Shown: piece by piece, positions 1 to 9,489 of the stretch | How the letters are laid out: each line of letters starts with the position of its first letter | Position numbering within the stretch: the first letter of the stretch is position 1 | DNA from: Fuerstiella marisgermanici | GTDB lineage: Bacteria; Planctomycetota; Planctomycetia; Planctomycetales; Planctomycetaceae | DNA length: 64,000 nt | NCBI RefSeq assembly: GCF_001983935.1 | Contig: NZ_CP017641.1 | Coordinates: 4,464,001 to 4,528,000, forward strand | Reading direction: 5' to 3' | Notes under the pieces: generated by a model | What the model was told of the DNA's origin: nothing | Database searches by the model: none | Seen by the model: only the letters and a program-made list of their open reading frames with translations | Position numbers and translations under genes: made by a program

Positions 1-636
1 AGCCCGAATCAGGACTGCGACGAATTGCACCTGGCCGACGCCGAAGGTCACTGGTCCTACACCGTCTGCATGACGGCGCTGGGGCGGTATCTGGCCGTCA
101 AACTGCAAGCCAATCAACTAGACGAACACTACGCTTACGTTCGAGAAACTTTGGCGCACTACGGTCGCTGGATGGCGGCCAACGAAGAACCCGCGCTGGC
201 TCATCCGGAAAGGCTTGAGTTCCCCAACGTGGCCTGGGCGGCTCAGGAATTTCGCAAAGCGAACGCTCTTCGGATTGCCGCGTCATGCTCAGACGACGCA
301 ACTGAAGAAACTGCAATGCGACGCAAGGCGGACGAATTGAACGAAGCCGCATGGAATGACCTCTACAAATTCGAGGACTCGCATCTTGCGTCTCGATGCC
401 TGTCGATTGTAATGACGGAAGGGCTGCGAGACATCTTTCACCGGACATGCCGTCCCGAATACATGCCGCCAGTCGAACAGCAATACGAATGGCCGGAATG
501 GACAATGTTTGTCCTACAGAAACACCGAGTCAAAGCTATGTTGAAGAATCCCGCGAAGGCAATTCTGGCGGCGACGAAACTGGCCAACCCTTTCCGGCTG
601 GCAAAAACCATTGACGCCGTGAAGCGGCAAATGTAG
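1..636 (+). CDS. Unknown protein, 5' end outside the window
   Basis: The frame is open from base 1 to the stop at 636, so this is the C-terminal part (211 residues) of a longer protein; the apparent TTG start at 25 is only an internal codon. I do not recognise the family. The visible part looks largely alpha-helical, rich in Trp, Tyr and His, with no membrane segment and a basic C-terminus (KTIDAVKRQM). It lies 44 bp upstream of a run of glycosyltransferases on the same strand, so a role in the same polysaccharide pathway is an inference from position. The helical, aromatic-rich composition would suit an alpha/alpha-barrel carbohydrate enzyme, but no catalytic motif is visible and I would not assign one. 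Confidence 0.7.
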   Translation, partial: SPNQDCDELHLADAEGHWSYTVCMTALGRYLAVKLQANQLDEHYAYVRETLAHYGRWMAANEEPALAHPERLEFPNVAWAAQEFRKANALRIAASCSDDATEETAMRRKADELNEAAWNDLYKFEDSHLASRCLSIVMTEGLRDIFHRTCRPEYMPPVEQQYEWPEWTMFVLQKHRVKAMLKNPAKAILAATKLANPFRLAKTIDAVKRQM

Positions 637-680
637 CCGACAATATCCCAAGATCTTCTATTCTCCTCATCACCCTCACC

Positions 681-1847
681 ATGCTTCAGGCCGCCCCGAC
701 AACACAGCCTTCCAACACAACGGACACTCACCCGACCATCTGCCACGTAATTCACGCGTTGGGAGTTGGCGGGGCAGAAGTCCTTGTGGACGTGATGGTG
801 CGCCGCATGAGCGATCGGTATCGCTGCGTGATTGCCGTGCTGGATGAAATCGGCCCGATCGGTGAACGGTTGCGGGCCGATGGGTTTGTCGTAGAGCACC
901 TGCATCGTCAGCCGGGAATCGACCGAGGCTGCGCCAGAAGGCTGCACGCTTTCGCCGACCAGCACGGAGCCGAAATCTTTCACGCTCATCAATACACGCC
1001 ATTTTTCCAGGCCATGCTTAGCCGAGGACTCACCGGTTCGCGGCCTGTGTTGTTTACCGAACACGGTCGCCACTTTCCGGATGCTCCCAGCCGCAAACGC
1101 TCCATCGTGAATCGACTGCTGCTGCGAAAGCAGGATCGATTAGTCGGTGTTGGCGGAGCAGTACGGCAGGCATTAATCGACAACGAAGGCCTGCCGCCCA
1201 GTCGGTGTGAAGTAGTCTACAACGGCGTAGACCTGGATGATCTGGCCTCGGCTGCAGATGACGCTCGGATCCGCATTCGGCAAGAGTTTGGATTCGCAGC
1301 CGACGACTTTGTTGCCGTTCAGGTGGCTCGCTTACACGAACTGAAAGACCATCAAACGGCTCTTAAGGCTATCGACGAGGCTCGCCAAACGGCGCCCAAC
1401 ATCCGTCTTCTGATTGTGGGTGACGGAGACGAACGAGCGGCGATCGAACAAACAATCGCCCAACTCAACTTAGCCGACCACATAAAGCTGGCGGGAACGC
1501 GATCAGACATTGCGGACCTGTTGGCCGCGTCGGATGCGTTTCTGCTTAGCAGCATCAGCGAAGGCATTCCGCTGACAATCATCGAAGCCATGGCCGCGTG
1601 CCTGCCCGTGGTGTCGACCGCCGTGGGTGGCATTCCTGAAATGATTACACAGGGCAATTCGGGATTCCTCGCCGATGCTAGGGACCACGCAGCGCTGGCC
1701 GCCAGCCTCGTGCAACTACAGCAGAGCCCCGCGTTGTGCCTATCCGTTGGCAGCGAAGGTCGAGCGGTCGCTCACCGGACGTTCTCTCTTGCCGGCATGC
1801 TGAATGCGTACGGTCGCATGTATGAGGAGATGCTGCATGCCCGATAG
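681..1847 (+). CDS. GT4-family glycosyltransferase
   Basis: A 388-residue cytosolic GT-B fold glycosyltransferase of family GT4, transferring a sugar from a nucleotide-sugar donor to a growing glycan or lipid-linked acceptor. The N-terminal acceptor domain opens with ICHVIHALGVGGAEVLV (glycine loop, residues about 19-35). The donor domain has the retaining-GT4 signature SEGIPLTIIEAMA (about residues 295-310), followed by AVGGIPEMI. Length is normal for the family. The ATG at 681 is the first plausible start. The stop overlaps the next glycosyltransferase by 11 bp, so the two are translationally coupled. The donor and linkage cannot be read from the sequence; neighbours suggest exopolysaccharide synthesis. 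Confidence 0.9.
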   Translation: MLQAAPTTQPSNTTDTHPTICHVIHALGVGGAEVLVDVMVRRMSDRYRCVIAVLDEIGPIGERLRADGFVVEHLHRQPGIDRGCARRLHAFADQHGAEIFHAHQYTPFFQAMLSRGLTGSRPVLFTEHGRHFPDAPSRKRSIVNRLLLRKQDRLVGVGGAVRQALIDNEGLPPSRCEVVYNGVDLDDLASAADDARIRIRQEFGFAADDFVAVQVARLHELKDHQTALKAIDEARQTAPNIRLLIVGDGDERAAIEQTIAQLNLADHIKLAGTRSDIADLLAASDAFLLSSISEGIPLTIIEAMAACLPVVSTAVGGIPEMITQGNSGFLADARDHAALAASLVQLQQSPALCLSVGSEGRAVAHRTFSLAGMLNAYGRMYEEMLHAR

Positions 1848-3042
1848 ACAAGCGACCCAACCCGCGTCACTAGTCGTCTTTTCCGACGACTGGGGACGGC
1901 ACCCGTCTTCGTGCCAACACCTGATTAAGCAACTGCTTCCCAGCTACAAAGTGCTGTGGGTCAACACCATTGGCACTCGCGCGCCGAGACTGGACATGGC
2001 CACGCTTCGCCGCGTGACAGAAAAATTAAAGCAGTGGAAGTCGAATCGTGGTGAGGTCGCCAGCGACTTAGGCGGCAGTCCTCAACACGGCAACCTAACC
2101 GTAGTCAACCCGCGCATGTGGCCATGGTTCACTCGCAGCGTTGACCGAAAGATCAATGCGTCGATGCTGTCCCGAAGCCTAACACCGCTGATTAAGGCAC
2201 TACCGCAACCAGTTTCAGCCATCACAACTCTGCCAATCACTTCGGACCTGCCAGGTCGACTGCCGGTCGATCACTGGCTGTACTATTGCGTCGACGATTT
2301 TGGTGAGTGGCCAGGTCTGGATGGAAACACGCTTCGCGACATGGACGTGCAGATGATCAAAAAAGCCGACAGCATCGTGGCTGTCAGTGAACACCTGCAA
2401 AAAATGATCCGCGGGCATGGCCGTGAATCCGCACTGCTGACTCATGGAGTCGACCTAAACTTCTGGAAGGCGACTTCAATCGCTGAAGCCGCTCCGCCCG
2501 CAATAGGCGCCTTCAACGGGCCGCTCGCCGTTTTCTGGGGCGTTGTCGATCCGCGGTTGGACACGCCAATGTTGACAACTCTGTCCAAACGCATGAAGGA
2601 CGGCACCATCGTCCTTGCCGGGCCGCAGCAGAATCCGGATGACGCTATTTTGAAGCTGCCAAATGTGCGAGCTATCGGTTCGCAACCGTTTGAAGACCTA
2701 CCAAAGATCGCTCAGGCAGCCGACGTCCTGATCATGCCGTATGCTGACCTGCCGGTGACGCGAGCAATGCAGCCACTGAAAATGAAGGAATACATCGCGA
2801 CCGGAAAGCCCGTCGTCACCAGCAACCTTCCGTCTGTCCAGGAATGGCGAGACTGCATGGATGTCGCAGCCATTGACACTGAATTCGCCGATGCTGTGTT
2901 AAGAAGAATTAGTGAAGGCCTGCCGACTTCGCAGGCACAAGCGCGTCAAAGACTGTGCCATGAAAGTTGGGCAGCGAAGGCTCAGACGATCGAACAGCAC
3001 ATCAACAGACTTTCCACCTCAGAAGAACTTCATCTGGCATGA
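1837..3042 (+). CDS. Glycosyltransferase, GT-B fold
   Basis: 401 residues from the ATG at 1837, chosen because a strong Shine-Dalgarno (gaggag, 1824-1829) precedes it and the protein then starts in the conserved region ASLVVFSDDWGRHPSSCQHL. An in-frame GTG at 1804 lacks such support. The N-domain resembles sugar transferases of the TuaH/PEP-CTERM-associated kind (my recollection of the family, not checked). The donor-side region contains ADVLIMPYADLPVTRAMQPLKM followed by EYIATGKPVVTSNLPSVQEW, equivalent to the GT4 E-x7-E region but without its second Glu at the usual place. It overlaps the preceding gene by 11 bp and the next by 4 bp (ATGA), a tight operon. Substrate unknown. Confidence 0.85.
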   Translation: MPDRQATQPASLVVFSDDWGRHPSSCQHLIKQLLPSYKVLWVNTIGTRAPRLDMATLRRVTEKLKQWKSNRGEVASDLGGSPQHGNLTVVNPRMWPWFTRSVDRKINASMLSRSLTPLIKALPQPVSAITTLPITSDLPGRLPVDHWLYYCVDDFGEWPGLDGNTLRDMDVQMIKKADSIVAVSEHLQKMIRGHGRESALLTHGVDLNFWKATSIAEAAPPAIGAFNGPLAVFWGVVDPRLDTPMLTTLSKRMKDGTIVLAGPQQNPDDAILKLPNVRAIGSQPFEDLPKIAQAADVLIMPYADLPVTRAMQPLKMKEYIATGKPVVTSNLPSVQEWRDCMDVAAIDTEFADAVLRRISEGLPTSQAQARQRLCHESWAAKAQTIEQHINRLSTSEELHLA

Positions 3043-4256
3043 TCGATTCAGTTCCGAAACAGAAGCCAAAGCCATTTGTCCTGCATACGCGAGTCGTGAC
3101 AGGCACGGGCGGCGGGCCGGAAAAAACGATTCTGAACTCGCCCCGATACCTGCGAGAACTTGGAATCGATTCCGCCTGTCTGTTTATGCGCCCGCCTGGC
3201 GACGAAGGCTTCGCGACGCTGGAAACCAAGGCGGCCACCGCCAAAGCGGAGATCATTGGCGTCGATGACTGCGGCCCATTTGATCGCAACGTGGTGCGAG
3301 AATGCATTCGCATTTGCAAAGAACGCAACGTGACAATCTGGCACGCGCACGATTACAAGAGTAACGCGCTTGGGCTACTGGTACGGCGGGCCCACAAGAT
3401 GCGCCTTGTCACGACGGCCCACGGCTGGGTCCGCTTCACCGCAAAGACGCCGGTGTATTACATGATCGATCGCCTCAGCATGAAGCGGTACGATCAGGTC
3501 ATCTGCGTGTCGCAGGATTTGCACGATCGTTGCCGCAAGATGCGTATTCCAACGGAACGGCTAACACTGATCGACAACGCCATCGTGGTCGATGACTACG
3601 ATCCTTCGCCACCGCACCAAATCGAACGCAATCGCTTCGGCTTCGACAACCAACACATCGTGCTGGGTGCGGTCGGGCGATTGTCCGAAGAAAAAGGGTT
3701 CCATCACCTTATCGATGCGGTTGCGCAATTGGTCGCCGATGGCCGCCCAATCGGACTGCTCATTGCCGGCGAAGGCCACCTGAAAGAACAATTGCAGGCT
3801 CAGATCGACAAGCGGGGTTTGCAAAACAACGTCCGTCTGGTCGGTTTCCTGAGTGATCCGCGAGACCTTTACCGAGCCATCGACATTTTCGTTTTAAGCA
3901 GTTTGCGTGAAGGTTTGCCAAACGTTGTGCTGGAAGCCATGGCGTCTCAACGAGCCGTCGTGACAACTAACGTGAATGGTATCCCACGGTTGGTCACCAA
4001 CGGTGAAAACGGAATCGTGGTCGAAACAGACAGCGTTGAAGAACTGTATCAGGGACTGGAAGTCTGCCTGGAAAGCGAAGAACTGCGCCAACGAATTGCT
4101 GCCGCAGGTCGACGCACGGTGGAAGAACAGTTTTGCTTTGGCCGACGGATGGCGACGGTCGTAGACGTATACAGCAAGTTGGACGCATCCTTAGCACAGC
4201 AGATCGCAGCGAGCCATGCGCAGGAACGACACATGGCCGAACCTGCCGGCGTTTGA
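3039..4256 (+). CDS. GT4-family glycosyltransferase
   Basis: 405 residues from the ATG at 3039, which overlaps the previous stop as ATGA. A longer upstream extension from 2967 would lie entirely inside the preceding gene and is unlikely. Retaining GT-B enzyme of family GT4: N-terminal glycine-rich loop TGTGGGPEKTIL (about residues 22-33), His-containing acceptor motif TTAHGWVRF, donor domain GAVGRLSEEKGFHHLIDAV and the E-x7-E motif LREGLPNVVLEAMASQ. These are the expected donor-phosphate and sugar-binding elements. Third consecutive glycosyltransferase of the operon; 24 bp separate it from the FemAB-like gene. Acceptor and donor specificity are not visible. Confidence 0.92.
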   Translation: MIDSVPKQKPKPFVLHTRVVTGTGGGPEKTILNSPRYLRELGIDSACLFMRPPGDEGFATLETKAATAKAEIIGVDDCGPFDRNVVRECIRICKERNVTIWHAHDYKSNALGLLVRRAHKMRLVTTAHGWVRFTAKTPVYYMIDRLSMKRYDQVICVSQDLHDRCRKMRIPTERLTLIDNAIVVDDYDPSPPHQIERNRFGFDNQHIVLGAVGRLSEEKGFHHLIDAVAQLVADGRPIGLLIAGEGHLKEQLQAQIDKRGLQNNVRLVGFLSDPRDLYRAIDIFVLSSLREGLPNVVLEAMASQRAVVTTNVNGIPRLVTNGENGIVVETDSVEELYQGLEVCLESEELRQRIAAAGRRTVEEQFCFGRRMATVVDVYSKLDASLAQQIAASHAQERHMAEPAGV

Positions 4257-4280
4257 ATTCAAAAGATCAGGAACGTAACC

Positions 4281-5345
4281 GTGTCAACAATCGTCATCGA
4301 CAAACCCACAACCGCCACTATTCACGGCGCGAACGCTGCGCCAAACGGATGGAATGATTATCTGCAGAGCTGGGGGTACGACGGCTTCCACCTGCGCGCT
4401 GAGTGGGCGAACGTCTTCGAGTCGTCTCTTAGTCACCGTCCTCATTTCCTATGGGCAACTATTGATAACCGGATCGTTGGCGTGCTGCCGCTGATGTTCG
4501 TCGCCGGTCCAATCTTCGGCCGATTTCTGGCCAGCCAGCCGTACCTCAACACTGGCGGAGTCCTCGCAGATTCCGACACGATCGCAAAGACGTTGATTGA
4601 TCGAGCCGTCGACCTGGCAGACGAACTCGACGTCAAGCACCTCGAGCTTCGTCACGAACACTACCACGAACACCCACGCATGAATGCTTCCGCAACGGAA
4701 AAAGTTCACATGCGTTTAGCGCTGCCGGAAACATCCGAACAGCTATGGGACAGCCTGAAGTCGAAAGTCCGCAGCCAGATTCGCAAGCCGCTCAACAATT
4801 CGGAACTCACCCATGAGTTCGGTCGCCACGATGCATTGAATACGTTCTACGATATTTTCTGCCGCAACATGCGAGACCTCGGCACGCCCCCGTTTCCGAA
4901 GTCGCTGTTCAACCAGATGCTGAACCAATTCGGCGACGATGCAGAAATCTGTACCGTTCGCTTCAACGGTACACCGGTCTCGTCCGGCTTCCTGCTGCAC
5001 GGACCCGAAACAACTTTAATCCCCAGCGCCAGCGCACTCCGCGAATTCAATCGCACTAGCTGCAATATGCTGATGTACTGGCATGTGCTGGAACGAGCCA
5101 TCGAGCGTGGCCAGACGACGTTCGACTTCGGTCGCAGTTCCGTCGACGCGGGAACTCATAAGTTCAAAAAGCAGTGGGGCTCAGAAGAGTTCCCCGCTGT
5201 TTGGCAATACTACAGCCGCAAAGGAAACGTCACGGACGCTCGGCCCAACAGCGGCAAGTACGACCGCATGATCGCAACCTGGCAAAAACTCCCCGTCTGG
5301 CTCACCAAAATCATCGGCCCCAAAATCGTACGCGGCATCCCTTAG
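4281..5345 (+). CDS. FemAB-like GNAT-fold protein, PEP-CTERM/XrtA-associated type
   Basis: 354 residues, starting at GTG 4281 with AGGAACG upstream. The protein has the double-GNAT organisation of FemAB enzymes: an N-terminal acyltransferase-like half (WNDYLQSWGYDGFHLRAEW, GVLPLMFV) and a C-terminal half with KSKVRSQIRKPLNN, SSGFLLH and the conserved end FDFGRSSVDAGTHKFKKQWG. This last block is typical of the FemAB-like proteins found in exosortase/PEP-CTERM exopolysaccharide clusters (family knowledge). FemAB enzymes add amino acids to peptidoglycan precursors using aminoacyl-tRNA, but the EPS-cluster members have no proven substrate; aminoacylation or acylation of the polysaccharide made by the three upstream glycosyltransferases is an inference. 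The stop codon lies inside the first copy of an 89-bp tandem repeat. Confidence 0.85.
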   Translation: MSTIVIDKPTTATIHGANAAPNGWNDYLQSWGYDGFHLRAEWANVFESSLSHRPHFLWATIDNRIVGVLPLMFVAGPIFGRFLASQPYLNTGGVLADSDTIAKTLIDRAVDLADELDVKHLELRHEHYHEHPRMNASATEKVHMRLALPETSEQLWDSLKSKVRSQIRKPLNNSELTHEFGRHDALNTFYDIFCRNMRDLGTPPFPKSLFNQMLNQFGDDAEICTVRFNGTPVSSGFLLHGPETTLIPSASALREFNRTSCNMLMYWHVLERAIERGQTTFDFGRSSVDAGTHKFKKQWGSEEFPAVWQYYSRKGNVTDARPNSGKYDRMIATWQKLPVWLTKIIGPKIVRGIP

Positions 5346-5593
5346 GCGGGGACGGCCCCGCGGCCGATTGGCGTGGTGACCGGGTGACGGCGTGCCGACT
5401 GAAGCGCCGGCGGTGCTCCCGTTGGTCGCCGCAGGCGGGGACGGCCCCGCGGCCGATTGGCGTGGTGACCGGGTGACGGCGTGCCGACTGAAGCGCCGGC
5501 GGTGCTCCCGTTGGTCGCCGCAGGCGGGGACGGCCCCGCGGCCGATTGGCGTTGAGGACGGGTGACGGCTTGTTGACTGAAGCGCCGGCGGTG
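5344..5593. repeat. 89-bp GC-rich tandem repeat, about 2.8 copies
   Basis: Copies start at 5344, 5433 and 5522, giving an exact 89-bp period. The first two copies are virtually identical; the third diverges after about 31 bp and ends near 5593. Each unit opens with aggcggggacggccccgcgg, which contains a GC-rich near-palindrome. Because 89 is not a multiple of three and stops are rare at this composition, several meaningless long frames cross it on both strands. The first copy begins on the last two bases of the FemAB stop codon. Confidence 0.9.
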
Positions 5594-6130
5594 AATCTCT
5601 GGTTCTGTGTCCGATGAATCATCCGTATCGGAGCGGGCCTCGAGCTCGAGTTCCGCCATCGCCATCGCGTCTGGCGAAATACGGATCAGCAAATCGGAGC
5701 ACGATTCAAGCGAACGAAGTCCCTCTAACGAAGCCTTCAATGCATCGTCCGAAGTGACGCGTCCTCTTCGCGATTTCAGCGGCGATCGATTGCCGCCTCT
5801 CCCGTGGCGGTCGGTGAATAAATAGCCCGCAGGCTGGAATTTGGCGGTCCCGACGAACTGTTGTCGATGTAGCTTATCGCGCCGAAATATCTCACCACTT
5901 GCGGCAGGCGGAATGCCGTTGATGCGCCAAACAGCGTGTCGAGGCAAGTAAAAAGCGGGCCAGGCAACTCAAACGATCAGCTAACACGGGCACCAGACCA
6001 CCTCACCCGAACGCATCACCTAACGCCCCACCGCAATATTACTTTTACACTTGCCCGCAGTATTAACCAGGATATATTCGGCCGAGCGAGCGATTCAGGA
6101 CAAGACAATAATTGCATTTGGGGCGATGCG
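5594..6130. other. Intergenic region, possible dispersed-repeat remnant and weak promoter
   Basis: No convincing gene. On the minus strand about 5590-5950 stays open and gives a protein-like stretch (YFGAISYIDNSSSG, YSPTATGEAAIDRR), which reminds me of intergenic repeat families seen in Rhodopirellula-type genomes; this is memory only. Upstream of the patatin gene, ttgccc (6053-6058), a 16-bp spacer and tatatt (6075-6080) could form a weak sigma-70 promoter. Frames reaching from 5936 into the patatin gene are extensions, not a real start. Confidence 0.4.
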
Positions 6131-7869
6131 ATGAGTGAACAACCCAGTGAATGGGAACTGATCCGTGAAAGAAGGGCCGCCGCTTTTCCTGATAGCGGCG
6201 TCGCACCCGCAAAGGAATCACCACAGGCTGAACAGCGGCCTGACAATCTGGTTGGACTGGCTCTATCCGGCGGCGGAATACGGTCTGCCTTGTACAACGA
6301 CGGATTCCTGCAGGGGTTGTCTCACCGCGGTTTTCTGAGATATGTAGACTATATGGCGAGCGTCTCGGGTGGCGGCTACATTGCCGGCCACCTGACCGCT
6401 CAGGCAGACCCGCTGCCGGACGGAGCAAAGTCGCCACCAGACGAGAAGCCTGACGCAGCCCAATCCAACGCGAAAAAGTCGTTTCACGACGACCCGCACC
6501 GCTGGAAGCTGGGACGCGATCCGGACAACGGACAAATTCGCCAGGACAGGCTCACCGGAATCGGTGGCTATCTGAGCCGACCGCTGGATCTGCTACCGAA
6601 TTATCTCTGGTCGTGCGGATTCAATGCCGCGTTTTACCTGGGTCTTTCCGGCATCGTGGCGACGTTCATCGCACTGCTGTGGCGTTCGTTCGACACCATT
6701 GATTTCCGGTACTTGTACTTCAGTGTTCTAGGCCTGACAGCTGGAAACGAACTCACCGTAGCGTTTATTCCGGCCATGATTGTGCTGCTGGTGTATCTCG
6801 CGACAGGTGCCGTGTTCTGGACACTCAGATCTGCTGCCGGAGTAGCGGCATGGCGGACTCAGCGATCAAATTCAGGGGGTGCGACACAGCAAGAGCCGTC
6901 GAAGTGGCGGACGCAACTTCAGCGTTGGCATGTGGCGTGCAGAAAAATCGGCCTGGGATTGCTTGCAGTCGCACTGTTGGCGTCCGTGGCCGTATTTATC
7001 GGCAACGGCAAGACTCGGTTTCAGGCGAACTCACAGGACTTTTTCCTGAACCATTACGCGCAGGTTTTTGCCATCGCGGCGGCGGGCGTTCAGATCCTCG
7101 TGTTTCTTGGAAAGGATCGCCTGTTCCGATCAGAACAGCAGGAAGCCAAGAACTGGCTAAAACACGGCCAGCGCATGATCACGGCCGGACTCATTGTGTT
7201 AGCCGGATTTGCCATCGTTCACTGGATGGCGCGTGAAGACATTAGCCACTACACGCAAAGACGTGACCCGCATCTGGAAACTGGTGACGTCACGGACTGG
7301 TACGCTTTGCACGACCTTTTCGAATCCGATCGGGTCGCCGATCCTTCACGCCCAAAAGTTGAAACAGCGATCCGTAGCTTTTGGTTCGGCGAACACCTGA
7401 CTAGCCTTGTGGAGTACATGAAACTTATCTACGGGCCCGGCCACCTGGAAGCTGCCGACAACGTTCCTATTTCAGTGCGGCCGAAACGCAGTTACCTGGA
7501 ATCCATTGCTTCTCGCCGCGTGTGGTTAAAAAAGGAATTCGAAGACCGCCACGAGATCAACCCCGTGCTTCCGCAAGCCGTTGAAGCGTGGAATCTATGG
7601 CACCGGATCTACGGGGCCGCGTATGCCTACCACATCACTGTAATCCAGCCCTCGATCATTGATTCGTTGCGTGCCGAAGAGATGATTTCAGAACCCGGCG
7701 GCGTTCGCGAAACACTGCTCAGGCAACTGATGGCCTACAAGGCCACTCAAAAACGGCAGCAAGCCTTTTTGCGGAACTGGAATCGAACTCTGGAATCTCC
7801 AGCGTTCACAGCAAGATTGCTGGCAAGTCTGGAAACTAATGGCAGCGGCAGGAACGCAGAAAAACCTAA
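6131..7869 (+). pseudogene. Patatin-like phospholipase, 5' fragment (interrupted by IS1380)
   Basis: First third (579 codons) of a patatin-like serine lipase gene. Start is the ATG at 6131 (MSEQPSEWELIRERR). The oxyanion-hole motif GLALSGGGIRSALY lies at residues 42-55 and the nucleophile motif ASVSGGGYIAGH at 76-87, Ser79 being the expected nucleophile. Four or five hydrophobic segments follow (around 175-195, 220-245, 275-297, 313-330, 345-365), unusual for a patatin and suggesting membrane association. The IS1380 element enters at 7870, so the surviving frame runs on 28 bases to a stop at 7897 (SRDRG end) and lacks the catalytic Asp. It is continuous in frame with 9587-11416 and 12718-13798 once both insertions are removed (1549 residues). 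Confidence 0.9.
7866..7869. repeat. IS1380 target-site duplication, left copy (ctaa)
   Basis: The four bases ctaa directly outside the left terminal repeat recur at 9583-9586 outside the right one. Four- to five-base duplications are normal for the IS1380 family. Joining the flanks with one copy gives cct-aag-ggc-gaa, preserving the patatin frame. Confidence 0.85.
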
Positions 7870-8061
7870 CCCGGATGTCTCACGCGATCGGGGTTGAGTA
7901 GGCGGCGGTGGTAGAATTTCGTTGGCGTTGAGATCCTGGTATGAATCTGAGGCCCATTCGACCGAAATTGGGATCGTGGCTTCGTACATTTCCAGACGCG
8001 CGCAGCGGTGCGTCACCGATCTTCGAAGCCGGCTGAGGAATCTCATGTTGTCGCACTGAAA

Positions 8062-9489
8062 TCAGACCTGCATGACCTGCGGTCTGTGGCGGCGGAGATT
8101 AGCAAGGACTCGTTCGAACAGTGGCTGGTACGGATATGATTCGGAAAAGCTGATCACCACGCGCCGAACGCTCACCTGAATCTTCGTGCCGATCTTCAGC
8201 AGCTTCGAACGAATTGTGCCCGCCTGAGCGTTCTGCATCTCGGTCCCCGCCAGGCCGAATTCCCGCAGCACGTGGTGCAGCAAATACGCCATCGTCGAGA
8301 ACAGCAACCGCAGTTGATTCGAACGCATGTTGTGAGTGCTCGTGCGATCCGCGAACAGATAAAGCTGCTGTTCCTTGATCCGGTTTTCCATGTCGCCCCG
8401 CGCGCAGTAACGATCTTCGTACAGCATACGTGCGTCGACGCGTTCGAGCGAAAGACTGGTGACGACGAAACGCGAGTTGGCTCCTTTGCGAAGATGTTCG
8501 GCTTTGCCGATGACTCGGCGTTCGCATGACCATGTCTCCTTCGTGCGATACCGAAAATCTTTGAACACCCGAGCCGCTTCGCCCGTTGCTTCAAACTGAA
8601 CCTTCGCCTGCTGAAGTTCGCCCCCGATTGCCTTCACAAGACGCTTGTTCTTTGCCAGGCCAATGATGTAATCGACACGGTTTTTCTCGCACCAGGCGAG
8701 AATATTGTCGCGACAAAAACCACCGTCCGCTCGAACGATCATCCGAACGTTCGGCCATGCGGCTCGCAGCCTGGGAACGATGCGTTCGAGTTCTTTCACC
8801 GTTCCCGCACAGCCGTCAATGTTTGAAGGACGCAGCACGGCGCCGAGCGGCCAGCCGCCGCAGAACGTATACAACGGCAGAAAGCAGTAGCTTTTGTAGT
8901 AGCCGTGGAAAAATTTCCCGAGCTGATCGCCGTGCACCGGATCATCCGTGGCGTCGAGATCAAGCACGAGTTCCGTCGGCACACCTTGCTTGCTTCGCAT
9001 GCGAATGAAAACATCGACCAGAGTATCCTGAAGTGTGGAAACACTGGCGACGATCTTTTTGTAGCGACTGTTTTTGGTCGCCCCAACCGGCGTGAGTTCC
9101 AACCGATTGAGCGTGCTCTTCCCGGCCAGCGGAACACCTTTGCTGCATTCGGCAGCACGATCCTGTCCGGTGATATCTCGTCGCCCGCACATCAGAGCCA
9201 GCAGAGGATCATGTCGCAACTGCTCGTGATCGTTCAGATCTTCATAGCCCAGAGCGATTCCCATGACTCGCTGCCGCAACAGTTCTTCGACTGAGAACTC
9301 ACTGTGCTCACTTCGATGATCCGTAAAGCTCGCCGTGAACGATCGAAGGATACCAAACCGCTCTTCGACTTCCCGCAACAACAACCCGCCACCATCTGAC
9401 GTGATCTTTCCACCATCAAACGCGGCACAAACTTCTCGCCGACCGTGACCCTCGAATAACAACTTCTCTCTGCTACACTCTGTCACCAC
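8062..9489 (-). CDS. IS1380-family transposase
   Basis: 475-residue DDE transposase, full length for the family with no frameshift. The Asp residues are in DLDATDDP (about 175-182) and RADGGFCRDN (about 258-267), the Glu in YCARGDMENRIKE (about 365-377); these match the IS1380 signature. The start is GTG at 9489 (or the adjacent GTG at 9486). The start lies inside one arm of a 14-bp perfect inverted repeat (9487-9500 with 9545-9558), which would hide it in transcripts entering from outside. The protein should catalyse excision and integration of the element; it appears functional. Confidence 0.95.
   Translation of the reverse strand: MVTECSREKLLFEGHGRREVCAAFDGGKITSDGGGLLLREVEERFGILRSFTASFTDHRSEHSEFSVEELLRQRVMGIALGYEDLNDHEQLRHDPLLALMCGRRDITGQDRAAECSKGVPLAGKSTLNRLELTPVGATKNSRYKKIVASVSTLQDTLVDVFIRMRSKQGVPTELVLDLDATDDPVHGDQLGKFFHGYYKSYCFLPLYTFCGGWPLGAVLRPSNIDGCAGTVKELERIVPRLRAAWPNVRMIVRADGGFCRDNILAWCEKNRVDYIIGLAKNKRLVKAIGGELQQAKVQFEATGEAARVFKDFRYRTKETWSCERRVIGKAEHLRKGANSRFVVTSLSLERVDARMLYEDRYCARGDMENRIKEQQLYLFADRTSTHNMRSNQLRLLFSTMAYLLHHVLREFGLAGTEMQNAQAGTIRSKLLKIGTKIQVSVRRVVISFSESYPYQPLFERVLANLRRHRPQVMQV

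Noticed and set aside
5344-5593. CRISPR array
   Set aside because: The copies are directly adjacent with no unique spacers; it is a plain tandem repeat and no cas gene is near.
5342-5947. 201-codon minus-strand frame across the 89-bp repeats
   Set aside because: Repeat period is not a multiple of three, there is no start signal, and the repeated GC-rich sequence keeps several frames open by chance.
5936-6130. N-terminal extension of the patatin protein to an earlier start
   Set aside because: The extension lacks sequence character and a ribosome site, and the conserved domain begins soon after ATG 6131.
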